DNA from: Alphaproteobacteria bacterium
Lineage (GTDB): Bacteria; Pseudomonadota; Alphaproteobacteria; TMED109
Direction: 5' to 3'
NCBI GenBank assembly: GCA_022819905.1
Contig: JAJEGJ010000088.1
Span: 1-64,000 of the forward strand
DNA length: 64,000 nucleotides
Shown piece by piece: positions 43,107-53,013 of this stretch (position 1 is its first letter; every line of letters begins with the position of its first letter). A program made the position numbers and the translations under genes. The notes beneath the pieces were generated by a model. That model worked only from the letters and a program-made list of their open reading frames with translations. It searched no databases and had not been told where the DNA came from.

Positions 43107-44396
43107 ATGACCAACTTTCGATCCCCCTTCCTGCAACTAGCAACCGAGCGGGGCTACGTGCACCAGTGCACGGACTTTGAGGGCCTGGACCGTCTGCTTG
43201 CCGACCACCCGCCGGTCAGCGCCTACATCGGGTTCGACTGCACGGCACCGGGCCTGCATGTCGGCAGCCTGCTGCAGATCATGCTGCTCCGGCATCTCCA
43301 GCGATCAGGTCATCGACCGATCGTGCTAATCGGCGGCGGCACGACCCGCGTCGGGGACCCTTCGGGAAAGGACGAGTCCAGGAAACTTCTTGACGACGAG
43401 ACCATTGCAGCGAACGCGGCCGGGATTCGGAGTGTCTTCGAACGTTTCCTCACCTTCGGGGACGGTCCAACGGACGCCATCATGGTCGACAATCAGGATT
43501 GGCTCGGCGACCTCAGGTATGTCGACTTCCTTCGGACCGTCGGACGACACTTCTCCGTAAACCGCATGTTGACCTTCGATTCGGTGCGTCTCCGACTCGA
43601 GCGCGAGCAGCCGCTGAGCTTCCTGGAATTTAATTACATGATTCTGCAGGCCTTCGACTTTGCGGAACTGGCGCTCCGCGAGGGATGCGTCCTGCAGATG
43701 GGCGGATCGGACCAGTGGGGGAATATCGTGAACGGTGTGGAGCTGGCTCGCCGCCTGGATGGTGCGGGCCACACGCTGCCCCCGCTGTTCGGCCTGACGT
43801 CCCCCCTCGTCACCACAGCGAGCGGGGAAAAAATGGGGAAAACGGCTCGCGGCGCCGTGTGGCTCAATGCCTCAATGCGAAGTCCCTACGACTACTGGCA
43901 GTTCTGGCGCAATGCGGCCGATGCCGACATCGGCCGCTTCCTCAGGCTCTTTACCGAGGTTCCGCTCGACGAAATCCATCGGCTGGAAGCTCTTCGCGGC
44001 CAGGAGGCCAACGTCGCCAAGATCCGGCTGGCCAATGAAGCTACCCGGCTCGCCCACGGTGACCGGGAAGCCGAGCGGGCGGAAGCGACCGCCCAGGCCA
44101 CGTTCGAGCAAGGCGGCACCGGCGAAGCGCTACCCACGATCCTGGTTCCCGCGGAGGAATTCGACGCCGGAATGTCAGTCGTCAAGGTCTTCGCGCGCAA
44201 TTCGGTACTCGCCTCGACAAACGGCGAGGCGCGGAGGCTGATTCGGGGTGGCGGTGCGCGCGTCAACGACGTGAAGGTGATCGACGAACACCGGACTCTA
44301 GGTCCATCTGATCTGGTCAACGGAGAAGTGCGCTTGTCGGCAGGGCGGAAACGGCATGCCGTGCTGCGGCCCGTCCGAACCCCCGACGCGGACTGA
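43107..44396 (+). CDS. tyrS: Tyrosyl-tRNA synthetase
   Basis: A 429-residue class I synthetase charging tRNA-Tyr. The HIGH-type motif is HVGS in [16 protein letters not shown], the second motif is KMGKT in [12 protein letters not shown] (the usual TyrRS variant of KMSKS), and the tyrosine-binding [10 protein letters not shown] follows YMILQAFDF. The C-terminal S4 RNA-binding domain is seen in [18 protein letters not shown]. The ATG giving [16 protein letters not shown] is chosen over longer in-frame readings that lie in the divergent anmK promoter region. Confidence 0.97.
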   Translation: MTNFRSPFLQLATERGYVHQCTDFEGLDRLLADHPPVSAYIGFDCTAPGLHVGSLLQIMLLRHLQRSGHRPIVLIGGGTTRVGDPSGKDESRKLLDDETIAANAAGIRSVFERFLTFGDGPTDAIMVDNQDWLGDLRYVDFLRTVGRHFSVNRMLTFDSVRLRLEREQPLSFLEFNYMILQAFDFAELALREGCVLQMGGSDQWGNIVNGVELARRLDGAGHTLPPLFGLTSPLVTTASGEKMGKTARGAVWLNASMRSPYDYWQFWRNAADADIGRFLRLFTEVPLDEIHRLEALRGQEANVAKIRLANEATRLAHGDREAERAEATAQATFEQGGTGEALPTILVPAEEFDAGMSVVKVFARNSVLASTNGEARRLIRGGGARVNDVKVIDEHRTLGPSDLVNGEVRLSAGRKRHAVLRPVRTPDAD

Positions 44397-44430
44397 GTGA
44401 CGGGTCGGGAAGTCGCTGACGTCGCAGCGG

Positions 44431-47400
44431 CTATTCGTCCGGCACTGGCGGTGACGCCGGGGCGCCTCCAAATCCCTGCAGTACATTGCGCAGAACTCCC
44501 GGCATCAGGAATTGCAGCGGGCTCGCGGCAATCTCTGGCTCTTCAGCCGGGCCGGTCACGGCATAGTCAGCCGCAAGTACGCCCATGGAGTCCGTACCCG
44601 TGATCAACTGATCAATGACCGGAACTCGCGTAAGAAGAAGGTTGACGGCGTAGGCCGGAATCAGCGCGCCCCGGAGGTCAAGCAGCCGGTTCCGGGTGTC
44701 GATGGCGCCTTCAACCGTTACTCCCAGGGTCAAGCCCTGGGCGATGCCGTTGCGAATATCAATCACGCCATCCGAAAACGTGAAGTCTGCATCAAAACTG
44801 GAGAACGCTACGCCGCCGCCGCCGGCGATCTGTTCGAGCAGGCCAAGCACCGTGACGGTCTGCAGCAGCTGCAGGAAGACCGGCGCATCCACCATGGTGA
44901 ACTCGCCGACCTGGACCGTGCCGGTGATCCGGCCATCTTTCCGGACGGCCTCGATCCGTACCGCCCCGTCGTTTGCAGCCACGCCCAATCCGAAGGCGTC
45001 AGCCATCGACCGCGCGTTCGTGCCGGTGAGCTCCAATTCCAGAGCGCCCTCTGTGCCGACGCCCCGCAGTTCCATCCGTTCCTCATCCGGAAGCCCAAGC
45101 GACAGATGCAGATCCTGAACGCCCTGCTCGTCGGCCTCCATCGTGAACGCCAGCGGGCCCGCAAGTGCGGGCGCCATGGTGCGGGCGGACCGGGTGTCCA
45201 CGTGAAGCCGCAGCGGTTCCGGCTTGGCCAATGTTTCGGAATCGGTCGAGAAGAACGGCCGGAGATCGACCTGATCGCCATGCAGCTCCGCCCCTAGGTA
45301 CCCGTCCACACCTTGTGCAACGGTGCCAATCAGGCGATGTTCGCCAATCTGCAGCCGTGCGAACACGGCCCGGTCCAGAACTCCGTCCACGAGCCATATG
45401 CGGCCATCCACGTCCGTCCCGCCGCCCACCAGCTGAAGCCGCAAAGGCTCTCCCTCGGCCAGCAGGCCTCGGACTTTGGCATGCAGAGGCGCATGCGCCG
45501 GCTTGGTCCATTCGAGGGCCGGGATCGTCACCTCGGGAGCGGACAGTCCGGCCTCGACACTCACTTCCCAACTTCCCGATTCCTGGCGGCGCAGCGCACT
45601 TCCGGCGAGATCGAGGGGCCCGTCCATGTCGGCGAACTGAATTCCGAGGGCGTTGCGGGCCTCGGGCCACAGCAAACCCCGAACGGTCAGCTCCTGCTCA
45701 CCGGGAACATCAGGAAGGGGAGATCGCCAGGCAAACGACAGTTCCGAATCAGCAAGCGCGGCCGCGCCGGAGACCGAGAGAGTCTCACCCTGAAGGGCCA
45801 CGGCTCCCGTCACGTCCCGAAACTCGTGGCCCCCCCAGGGGCCGGACCCGAAGCCTTCAGCCGTGAACGACGGGGCAGCGAACACTCCCTCCAGCCGCCG
45901 GATGCCCTGACCAACGCCCGCCTGACGCGGGACGTCCATGACGACTCGGATTCGCGCCGTCCCGGCCAGCGTGTCAATGCCAGATGGCAGACGGCCTGCA
46001 CCTTGAGCCGTCACGCCAAGTCCGATGAGATCGGCGAGCGATCCGTGCAGGGTCGCCGCAATCCGAAACGACGACGCTTCCGGGCCCGAGGCTGTGAGCA
46101 CCGCGTCATCGATCAGGACGGACTCGCCCAGTTTTCCCGCGAACTGAACGTCGATGCCATCGGCGCCGTAGCTCCACGTTCCCGCAAGCCCGTAAAGGTC
46201 GAACTCCGAGTACCCGGCCGGAAAAGACTTCGGATCAACCCGGATGTCCTGAAACTCGCCGCGTAGCGTGACCTCCGCCTCACGGTCGCTCGCGAACGGG
46301 ATCCGCACGCGCAACTCGGCATCCCGGAGAGGGCCCCGCAACATGGGCTCTGCGGCGGGACCTCGATCCAGCCCGATCTGCTGCAGGAGCTCACCGGAGT
46401 CACCCGACAACCCTGCGGTGAGCTCCGCTGCTCCGGATTCGGAGAACAGGTCAGCGCTGTGCAGCCGTAGGTCGTCGAGCGTCGCGGCCCCGACCGTCGC
46501 GGTGGGTGCGACCACGGTCAGTTCAGGACCCGCCAGATCCAGGTCCGCGACAGCCAGGTCGAGCGTCGGCTCTCCTTCCTCCCAGAGGATGGCCGTTTCC
46601 CGAACCACACCGCTGATGTCAACGTGGCTCCCCGCGGCCGTCCCGTCGGGAAAGTCAGCGGTTAACGTGAGGTTCGTCAGGCTTCCGCCGTCGATGCGCC
46701 TCCGTACCCAGGATTCAGTCGAAGGGTCGAGCGCCGGTCCAAGCCAGGCCGCCAGGTCGTCGATGGACAAGCTGCCGGCAAAGTCGGCATGGATTTCCGA
46801 TGGCCCCGCCGGAGGGTCCTGAAAGCTCCCCTTGATGCGCAGGTCACCGATCGGACCCGTCAAGGCCAATTCCGTAAGGTCGAGCGTCTTGCTCTCCACG
46901 GCATATTCGAGACGCACCTCCATCGAACTGATCGGGACCGCGGCTCTCCCCACATCGGTCCGGGCGTCCGGGACCTGCACGTGGCCGCCCGCTCCCGTAG
47001 CGGTCAGCCTCAGGACCACCGCTTCAAGCGGTCCCGTTACGGCAACGGAGCCGCTCACGGGCACCTGCAGCATGGCCTGCGGCGTACTGAGGCCGAACAG
47101 TTCCGCGACGGCCTTCGGTTCGACCCCGCGGAAGGCGAGCTCGGCCGAGATGTCTCCTCGATCGGGCGCGAGTTGCGCCGCCAGCTCCAACGGCACTGCT
47201 GGAGACGCCGGAAGGGATGCCGCACCGGTTCCGTCGAACACGACCTGCCCGTCCACCTCCGTCACGCTCGCTTGAATGTTGACAATCTGGATTGTGGCCG
47301 GTGAGCGCCGGAGCTCCAAGGAGATCGCCCCGTCCAACACCTCGATCATGGTTCCCGATGCGATCGCGGCCAACGGAGAATCGGAGCCCGATTGAGCCGC

Positions 47401-47835
47401 ACCGTCGCCCAGGCTGAAGCCGTCGCCCTCACCCTGCTTCAACACAACGGTGGGGGCATACAGCACCACACCGGCCACCGATGGTTGGCCTCTGACCAGA
47501 TCGCGCAAGGGAACCCGTATGCCAATCCCCTCTGCCGTTAGCACATCGCTGGCACGGAAATCGGAGAACCGCACGTACAACCAGGGGGCCATGAATGGCC
47601 AGTGGACTGCCGCGGCGTCCCAGCGCGCCTCCACCGGCAGGTCGGCGTGGTCCAGCTGGCCGGCGAGATAGGCTGAAAGGAAAGGCACGGCCACCGGCCC
47701 CAGGGCCAACCGCCAGATCCCGGCAGCCGACAGACAAACCACTATAATTCCGACCACTAGTGTCGACCGAATCAGCCGGTTCCGGCGGCGCCGATCCCGG
47801 TAACCGACCCCTGGCCCTGGACTGGAAGCCGTCAC
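44431..47835 (-). CDS. AsmA/YhdP-like envelope protein
   Basis: A very large (about 1134-residue) protein with one N-terminal membrane helix (STLVVGIIVVCLSAAGIWRLA) and a long, beta-rich, repetitive remainder. The C-terminal part (FTMVDAPVFLQLLQTVTVLGLLEQIAGGGGVAFSSFDADFTFSDGVIDIRNG ... LRGALIPAYAVNLLLTRVPVIDQLITG) is the AsmA-like/DUF3971 C-terminal domain. YhdP-type proteins span the periplasm and are linked to phospholipid transport to the outer membrane. The start is uncertain: a GTG with GGAGA upstream is used; another GTG ten codons earlier is possible. It is divergent from glnE. Confidence 0.82.
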   Translation of the reverse strand: MTASSPGPGVGYRDRRRRNRLIRSTLVVGIIVVCLSAAGIWRLALGPVAVPFLSAYLAGQLDHADLPVEARWDAAAVHWPFMAPWLYVRFSDFRASDVLTAEGIGIRVPLRDLVRGQPSVAGVVLYAPTVVLKQGEGDGFSLGDGAAQSGSDSPLAAIASGTMIEVLDGAISLELRRSPATIQIVNIQASVTEVDGQVVFDGTGAASLPASPAVPLELAAQLAPDRGDISAELAFRGVEPKAVAELFGLSTPQAMLQVPVSGSVAVTGPLEAVVLRLTATGAGGHVQVPDARTDVGRAAVPISSMEVRLEYAVESKTLDLTELALTGPIGDLRIKGSFQDPPAGPSEIHADFAGSLSIDDLAAWLGPALDPSTESWVRRRIDGGSLTNLTLTADFPDGTAAGSHVDISGVVRETAILWEEGEPTLDLAVADLDLAGPELTVVAPTATVGAATLDDLRLHSADLFSESGAAELTAGLSGDSGELLQQIGLDRGPAAEPMLRGPLRDAELRVRIPFASDREAEVTLRGEFQDIRVDPKSFPAGYSEFDLYGLAGTWSYGADGIDVQFAGKLGESVLIDDAVLTASGPEASSFRIAATLHGSLADLIGLGVTAQGAGRLPSGIDTLAGTARIRVVMDVPRQAGVGQGIRRLEGVFAAPSFTAEGFGSGPWGGHEFRDVTGAVALQGETLSVSGAAALADSELSFAWRSPLPDVPGEQELTVRGLLWPEARNALGIQFADMDGPLDLAGSALRRQESGSWEVSVEAGLSAPEVTIPALEWTKPAHAPLHAKVRGLLAEGEPLRLQLVGGGTDVDGRIWLVDGVLDRAVFARLQIGEHRLIGTVAQGVDGYLGAELHGDQVDLRPFFSTDSETLAKPEPLRLHVDTRSARTMAPALAGPLAFTMEADEQGVQDLHLSLGLPDEERMELRGVGTEGALELELTGTNARSMADAFGLGVAANDGAVRIEAVRKDGRITGTVQVGEFTMVDAPVFLQLLQTVTVLGLLEQIAGGGGVAFSSFDADFTFSDGVIDIRNGIAQGLTLGVTVEGAIDTRNRLLDLRGALIPAYAVNLLLTRVPVIDQLITGTDSMGVLAADYAVTGPAEEPEIAASPLQFLMPGVLRNVLQGFGGAPASPPVPDE

Positions 47836-47998
47836 GCTAGAGTTCTCCGGTCCACGACCATCCACACAAGACCGAACACGGTGACGGAATCTCTCGCAGT
47901 GTACGAATTGTCTGTATCCGCCATGGCCGCTATGCCACGGCCCATGATTCGATCCGTCCGCAGACCGCGTACGGGTTGCCGCGTCCAGGGCTAGTCTA

Positions 47999-50881
47999 AT
48001 GCAGGGCCGATCTCGAATGGCGGCGGGATTTTGGAGCGGGGATCAGCACCAGCAGGACCTGTACTGGAAGAAGTGGTCTGACGCCGGCCATCCATCACGG
48101 GCAGCGCTGGGCCGTGAGGGAGCCGACCTACTCAACCGGGTGTTTGGTCACAGTCCGTTCCTGAGCGACAGTGCCGTTGCTGAGCCGGGGATCATTCAAG
48201 CCTTCGTCACCGACGGAGCCGATGGAGCGGTGGCGGCAGCCCGGCACGATCTCCCCGATCCGCAAACCGTCATCGCCATGGAGACTCCGGACGTCGCCAG
48301 GCACTTGCGGATCGTGCGCCGCCGCGTGGCGCTCGCGGTCGCGCTTGCCGACATCAGCGGCGCATGGAGCGTCCCGCGTGTGCTGGATGAGTGGAGCGCG
48401 TTCGCCGGCGACTTGCTGCACCTCGCGTCGTTCCATTTGCTGGGGCCCGACGCCGCTCAATCCGGATACGCGATCATCGCGCTCGGAAAGCTCGGGGCCA
48501 GGGAGCTGAACTACTCCAGCGACGTCGATCTGGCGATCTTCTACGACCAGCAGAGTCCCGCCTTTCCGGCCGCCGCCCGCGATGGCCGCGCGTCCCGGCA
48601 TTTCACGCGTCTCACGCAACGCCTCGTGAGCCTGTTTCAGGAGCGTACCGCCGATGGCTACCTCTTTCGGATGGACCTTCGGCTACGCCCCGATCCAGGC
48701 TCGACGCCCCTTGCCGTCTCCATGGAGTCAGCAGAGCTCTACTACTCCGGGCTTGCCCAAAACTGGGAACGCGCGGTGTTCATTCGTGCTCGACCCATCG
48801 CGGGTGATCGCGAGGCCGGCGAGCGGTTTCTTCGCTGCATCGCACCATTCGTCTGGCGGCGGAGCCTTGACTTCAGCGCCGTCAGGGACATTCAGGCGAT
48901 GCTGCGCCAGACCAGCCGCGGCGACAGTGACTTCAGCCCTGCCGGATTTCACCTGAAGTTCGGCAGCGGCGGCATTCGCACCATCGAGTTCCACCTGCAG
49001 ACCGAGCAGTTGGTCTGGGGCGGGCGCAACCGGGCGCTCCGCCGCGGCGGTACCGCCGAAGGCCTGCGGGCGCTTGCCGCAGCGGGCCGCATGAAAGACA
49101 CAGTCGCAGACGAGCTCATTGCCCACTACCGGTACCTGCGAAAGGTCGAAAACCGACTGCAGATGATCCGTGATGAGCAAACCCATGAAGTGCCGGAAGA
49201 CGAAACCGATCGGTCGCGCCTCGCGTCGTTCTTAGGTCACGCCAATCTGGCCGAATTCGATGACGAGTTGGCCAGCCACGTCATGGAGGTCCAGACCCTC
49301 ACGGCAGCAAGCGACGCGGCGGATGAAAGTCTCGTCCATCCGTTCGGAAGCCTGGTCTTCACCGGTGTGGACCCGGACCCCGCAACCGTCGCCACGTTGA
49401 CCCGCATGGGTTTCCGGAATCCCGAGCGCGTGATCGCACAAGTCGCCGACTGGCATCGCGGCCGGATACCCGCGACTCGCTCGGAACGCGGACGCGCCCT
49501 GTTGACCGAGATCACGCCACGAATGCTTGGCGCGATCGGCGAAGCACCGGACCCCGAGGTGGCGTTTGCCGGCTTTGCCCGGTTCCTCGAAAGCCTCAAT
49601 GCGGGCGTCGAGCTGCTGTCCATGTTTGCCAACTACCCGTCGCTGATGGCGGTGGTCGTCGAAATCATGGGCTCGGCGCCGGAATTGGGACAATCCCTTA
49701 CGGCGAATCCGCGACTGCTGGATCAATTGCTGGAAACCCCGCTCGAGGCGCCACTCCCAGGACCGGCGGCGGTCGAAGCTGCCTTGGACGCCGAGCTTGG
49801 CCTGGGGCTCGGGGATTACCAGGATGACCTTGACGCATTTCGCCGCTGGGCCGGTGAACTGCGCTTCGCCGTTGCTCTGAAGCTCTTGTGCGGAGTGGAG
49901 ACGTCTGCAGACGCCGCGGTCGCGTTGACGCACGTTGCCGATATCGCCATCCGGCGCCTGATGGACCGGGTTGCCCAAGAATTCGAACCCAAACACGGGC
50001 GCGTCCCTGGCGGCGGAGCCGCGTTCCTGGCTCTGGGAAAGCTGGGCGGGCGCACGTTGTTACCCGGATCCGACCTCGACGGAATCTTCTTTTACGACGC
50101 TTCCAGTGTCAGCGCCCAGTCCGATGGTTCGGCCCCGCTGGCGGCCTCGGTGTACTTCACGCGCTTTGCCAATCGCCTCATCACTGGATTCACCGCGCAT
50201 ACGGTCGCCGGACGACTCTGGGAGTTCGATCTCCTTTTGCGACCGCACGGCCGTGCCGGTCCCCTTGCATCGGCGCTCAGCGGATACGAAACGTATCTGG
50301 CAAAGGACGCCTGGCCGGTCGAGAAGCTGGCGCTCGTCCGGAGTCGAGTCATTGCCGGTGCGCCTGAAACCGTCGATACGCTCGACGCCATCATCGACCG
50401 GACGCTTACGGCTGAAGGCGAGTTCGACGCCCTGGCCGCCGACCTTCTGACACTCCGTACCAAGATCAAGGACACCCATCGGCCGTCGGGCCCGTTCGAC
50501 GTGAAGCACTCGCCCGGCGGCCTGCTCGATCTTGAGTTGCTGGTGCAGTTCCTCGCGGTGACGTCGGCGCAGCGGCTCGGTCGGGCTATCCGGGGGTCCA
50601 CCGAGGAAGTGATCCGAACCCTCGGGACGGTCGGCGTACTGCCAGCAACCGACCAACGCCGGCTGTCCGAGACCGCGCATTTGTACCAGGCTGTTCAGAC
50701 CATGCTCCGGATCATGGTGGGTAGCCGCACGGATCCAGCGGCTCTGCAACCGACCCTGGTTGAACGGATCAGTCAGGCGACCGGCTTCGACCGTGGCGAC
50801 GACTTGATGGACGCGCTTCTCGGAGCCCGGGCAAACGTCAGCGCCATGACGCAGGCGCACATCAACACCGCGACAGGCTGA
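47999..50881 (+). CDS. glnE: Bifunctional glutamine-synthetase adenylyltransferase/deadenylase
   Basis: GlnE adenylylates and deadenylylates glutamine synthetase in response to PII and glutamine. The 960-residue protein shows two nucleotidyltransferase domains: the first with ALGKLGARELNYSSDVDLAIFYD (about 160-182) and GIRTIEFHLQTEQL, the second with LGKLGGRTLLPGSDLDGIFFYD (about 680-701) and a second LLDLELLVQFL. Each retains the acidic pair of the active site (DVD, DLD). The ATG used has AGGG upstream; an ATG six codons later is an alternative. Confidence 0.95.
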   Translation: MQGRSRMAAGFWSGDQHQQDLYWKKWSDAGHPSRAALGREGADLLNRVFGHSPFLSDSAVAEPGIIQAFVTDGADGAVAAARHDLPDPQTVIAMETPDVARHLRIVRRRVALAVALADISGAWSVPRVLDEWSAFAGDLLHLASFHLLGPDAAQSGYAIIALGKLGARELNYSSDVDLAIFYDQQSPAFPAAARDGRASRHFTRLTQRLVSLFQERTADGYLFRMDLRLRPDPGSTPLAVSMESAELYYSGLAQNWERAVFIRARPIAGDREAGERFLRCIAPFVWRRSLDFSAVRDIQAMLRQTSRGDSDFSPAGFHLKFGSGGIRTIEFHLQTEQLVWGGRNRALRRGGTAEGLRALAAAGRMKDTVADELIAHYRYLRKVENRLQMIRDEQTHEVPEDETDRSRLASFLGHANLAEFDDELASHVMEVQTLTAASDAADESLVHPFGSLVFTGVDPDPATVATLTRMGFRNPERVIAQVADWHRGRIPATRSERGRALLTEITPRMLGAIGEAPDPEVAFAGFARFLESLNAGVELLSMFANYPSLMAVVVEIMGSAPELGQSLTANPRLLDQLLETPLEAPLPGPAAVEAALDAELGLGLGDYQDDLDAFRRWAGELRFAVALKLLCGVETSADAAVALTHVADIAIRRLMDRVAQEFEPKHGRVPGGGAAFLALGKLGGRTLLPGSDLDGIFFYDASSVSAQSDGSAPLAASVYFTRFANRLITGFTAHTVAGRLWEFDLLLRPHGRAGPLASALSGYETYLAKDAWPVEKLALVRSRVIAGAPETVDTLDAIIDRTLTAEGEFDALAADLLTLRTKIKDTHRPSGPFDVKHSPGGLLDLELLVQFLAVTSAQRLGRAIRGSTEEVIRTLGTVGVLPATDQRRLSETAHLYQAVQTMLRIMVGSRTDPAALQPTLVERISQATGFDRGDDLMDALLGARANVSAMTQAHINTATG

Positions 50882-50984
50882 GGGGGCGGGTAGGCTGCCG
50901 GTCAACTTCGGCCCGCCGCCACCCCGTTCGGCGGGACACCCGCACGCCGACCGAATCCCGATCCGGCATGCCGAACGCCGGACC

Positions 50985-51006
50985 GCGCCGCTATAATTTG
51001 CGGCGC
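50985..51006 (+). promoter_or_regulatory. -10 box inside an inverted repeat, upstream of bcp
   Basis: A perfect consensus -10 hexamer TATAAT is flanked on both sides by the arms of a perfect 7-bp inverted repeat (GCGCCGC and GCGGCGC, separated by the 8-base TATAATTT). The -35 region has only a weak match. The arrangement suits either an operator overlapping the promoter or a hairpin at the 5' end of the transcript. The bcp start is about 60 bases downstream. Confidence 0.5.
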
Positions 51007-51061
51007 CCATCCTGTGCGCCGCGGGACCCTGCTCTCCGGCCCAAGGATTCCCGCCAGAACC

Positions 51062-51565
51062 GTGACCACAACCGAAATGCCAAATCGTTCGCCCAGCACC
51101 GGAGACCCGGTCCCCGCCTTCGATCTTCCGACGCTCGAAGATCGCGTGTCGGATTCAGCCCTCGCAGGCCGCGCGTACGTCGTCTACTTCTACCCGAAAG
51201 ACGATACCCCCGGATGCACGAAGGAAGCCATTTCGTTCACCCAGCATGGATCGGCCTTCGACGCCCTTGGCGTCACGGTGATCGGGGTGTCAAAGGATTC
51301 GCTGGCAAAGCACGAAAAGTTTCGTGACAAGCATGAACTTGGCGTCGTCCTGGCCTCCGATGAGGACGGGACCGCCTGCGAGGCGTTTGGTGTCTGGGTC
51401 GAGAAAAGCATGTACGGGCGGAAGTACATGGGGATCGAACGCTCGACGTTTCTCGTCGACCCGGCCGGTCGGATCGCCGAGGCCTGGCGAAAGGTAAAGG
51501 TCTCTGGTCACGTCGAAGCCGTTCTCGCCGCCGCCCGCGAGCGATGGGGGAAAGCCGGCTCCTGA
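51062..51565 (+). CDS. bcp: Peroxiredoxin, Bcp/PrxQ type
   Basis: A 167-residue thioredoxin-fold peroxidase reducing organic and hydrogen peroxides. The peroxidatic cysteine is in YFYPKDDTPGCTKEAISF. The resolving cysteine that many Bcp proteins have five positions later is absent (isoleucine there); one other cysteine occurs in GTACEAFGVW. The C-terminal GIERSTFLVDPAGRIAEAWRKVKVSGHVEAVL is typical. Start is GTG or the ATG five codons later. It follows glnE by 180 bases. Confidence 0.92.
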   Translation: MTTTEMPNRSPSTGDPVPAFDLPTLEDRVSDSALAGRAYVVYFYPKDDTPGCTKEAISFTQHGSAFDALGVTVIGVSKDSLAKHEKFRDKHELGVVLASDEDGTACEAFGVWVEKSMYGRKYMGIERSTFLVDPAGRIAEAWRKVKVSGHVEAVLAAARERWGKAGS

Positions 51566-51704
51566 CCAGACCTCGCCGTTCGTCCCGTACCGGAAATGCG
51601 GAGCGCGCCGTGCCGCGCGCCGCCACATTGGCACGTCCAAGGTCGCCCAGGATCGCAGGCCCCGCGGCGGTTTGTTGCGGGCTTCAACCCCGACCCGATA
51701 GGGC

Positions 51705-52824
51705 CTAGGTCTCGGCGGCGCCCTGTCCGCCCAAGCGGGCGGCAAGAGCCGCGGACAGGAACGCGTCCAGGTCTCCGTCCAGCACCGCCTGCGGATCGCT
51801 GGTCTGGACCCCGGTCCGGAGGTCCTTGACCATCTGGTGGGGCTGCAGCACGTATGAACGGATCTGGTGCCCCCACCCGATCTCCGTCTTCTCCGCTTCC
51901 ATCGCCTGGCGCTCTTCTTCACGCTTTTGCAGTTCCAGTTCGAAGAGGCGCGCCTTGAGCATGCGCAGCGCGGTCGCGCGGTTCTGGTGCTGTGATCGTT
52001 GACTTTGGCACTGCACCACGATGCCGGTTGGCTTGTGCGTGATCCGCACCGCGGAATCGGACTTGTTGACGTGCTGGCCGCCAGCGCCGGACGCGCGGTA
52101 GGTGTCCACCTTCAAGTCCTTGTCTTCCACTTCGACTTCGATGTCCTCGTCAACCACCGGATAAATCCAGACACTCGCAAAGCTTGTATGGCGGCGCCCC
52201 TGAGCGTCAAACGGCGAAATCCGGACCAGGCGATGAACCCCGCTCTCCGTCTTCAGCCAACCGTAGGCATCCGCACCGCTAACCCGGACCGTCACTGATT
52301 TCAGGCCAGCTTCCTCGCCGTCGGTCCTGGACAGCTCCTCGGTTCCACACTCGTGGCGCACTGCCCAGCGCAAGTACATCCTGAGCATCATCTCCGCCCA
52401 GTCCTGGCTCTCCGTGCCGCCTGCACCGGCATGAATCTCCAAGAAGCAGTCGTTGCTGTCCGCTTCGCCGGACAGCAATGCTTCGGTGGCCCGACGCTGG
52501 GCCTCTGCGGACAGCTTCCGGAGGTCCTGTTCCGCGTCGGATACCGCGTTCTCGTCTTCCTCGGACTCGGCGAGTTCCAGCAGCTCGACGGTATCCGACA
52601 ACTCTTGCTCAAGGCCGGTCAACGCCTTCAGCTGCGCTTCCAAGCTGGCCCGCTGCCGCATCACGCGACGGGCGTAGTCGGGATCGTCCCACAGTGTCCC
52701 GGCTTCGGCCGCGGCGTTCAGCTCCGCCAGCCGGGCCTCAGCTTCATCCTTGTCAAAGATGCCTCCCGAGCAGCGCTAGGGAAGTATGAATTTCACGCAC
52801 GAGATCCTCGAATTCAGCTCGCAT
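51705..52824 (-). CDS. prfB: Peptide chain release factor 2, with programmed +1 frameshift
   Basis: RF2 releases the polypeptide at UGA and UAA. The SPF codon-recognition tripeptide lies in RISPFDAQGRRHTSFASVW and the catalytic GGQ in RASGAGGQHVNKSDSAVRITH. Translation begins at an ATG with GGGAG eight bases upstream, reads 23 codons to an in-frame TGA, and must shift +1 to enter the 349-codon main frame, giving 372 residues, the normal RF2 length. Reading only the main frame would lose the N-terminus and start internally at MMRQRASL. The haloacid dehalogenase gene lies upstream on the same strand. Confidence 0.95.
52752..52767 (-). promoter_or_regulatory. prfB programmed frameshift site
   Basis: The site reads GGGAGG CAT CTT TGA C: a Shine-Dalgarno-like GGGAGG three bases before the slippery CTT codon, then the in-frame stop TGA followed by C. 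This is the same arrangement as the classical E. coli site. Slippage from CTT to TTT places GAC in the main frame. Confidence 0.92.
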
Positions 52825-53013
52825 CGCTGCGCTCCCATCTCGAAGTCAACCTGTCATCACGCGGAACCGCACCATGCACGCTCGCCCGGGGGTCAGCGAA
52901 TTCGACGCTAGCGTGTCAAGGTGCCATTGCAAGAGGATGTACCCGGAGGCTGACGGCCAGCCCCCAAGTACGGTTGTCGCCACATCGTGCCGGAATGCGA
53001 CCACCCGGCCGGC

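Noticed and set aside
51705..52824. prfB as a frameshifted pseudogene
   Set aside because: The shift occurs exactly at the conserved CTT TGA C signal with an upstream GGGAGG, and both catalytic motifs are intact.
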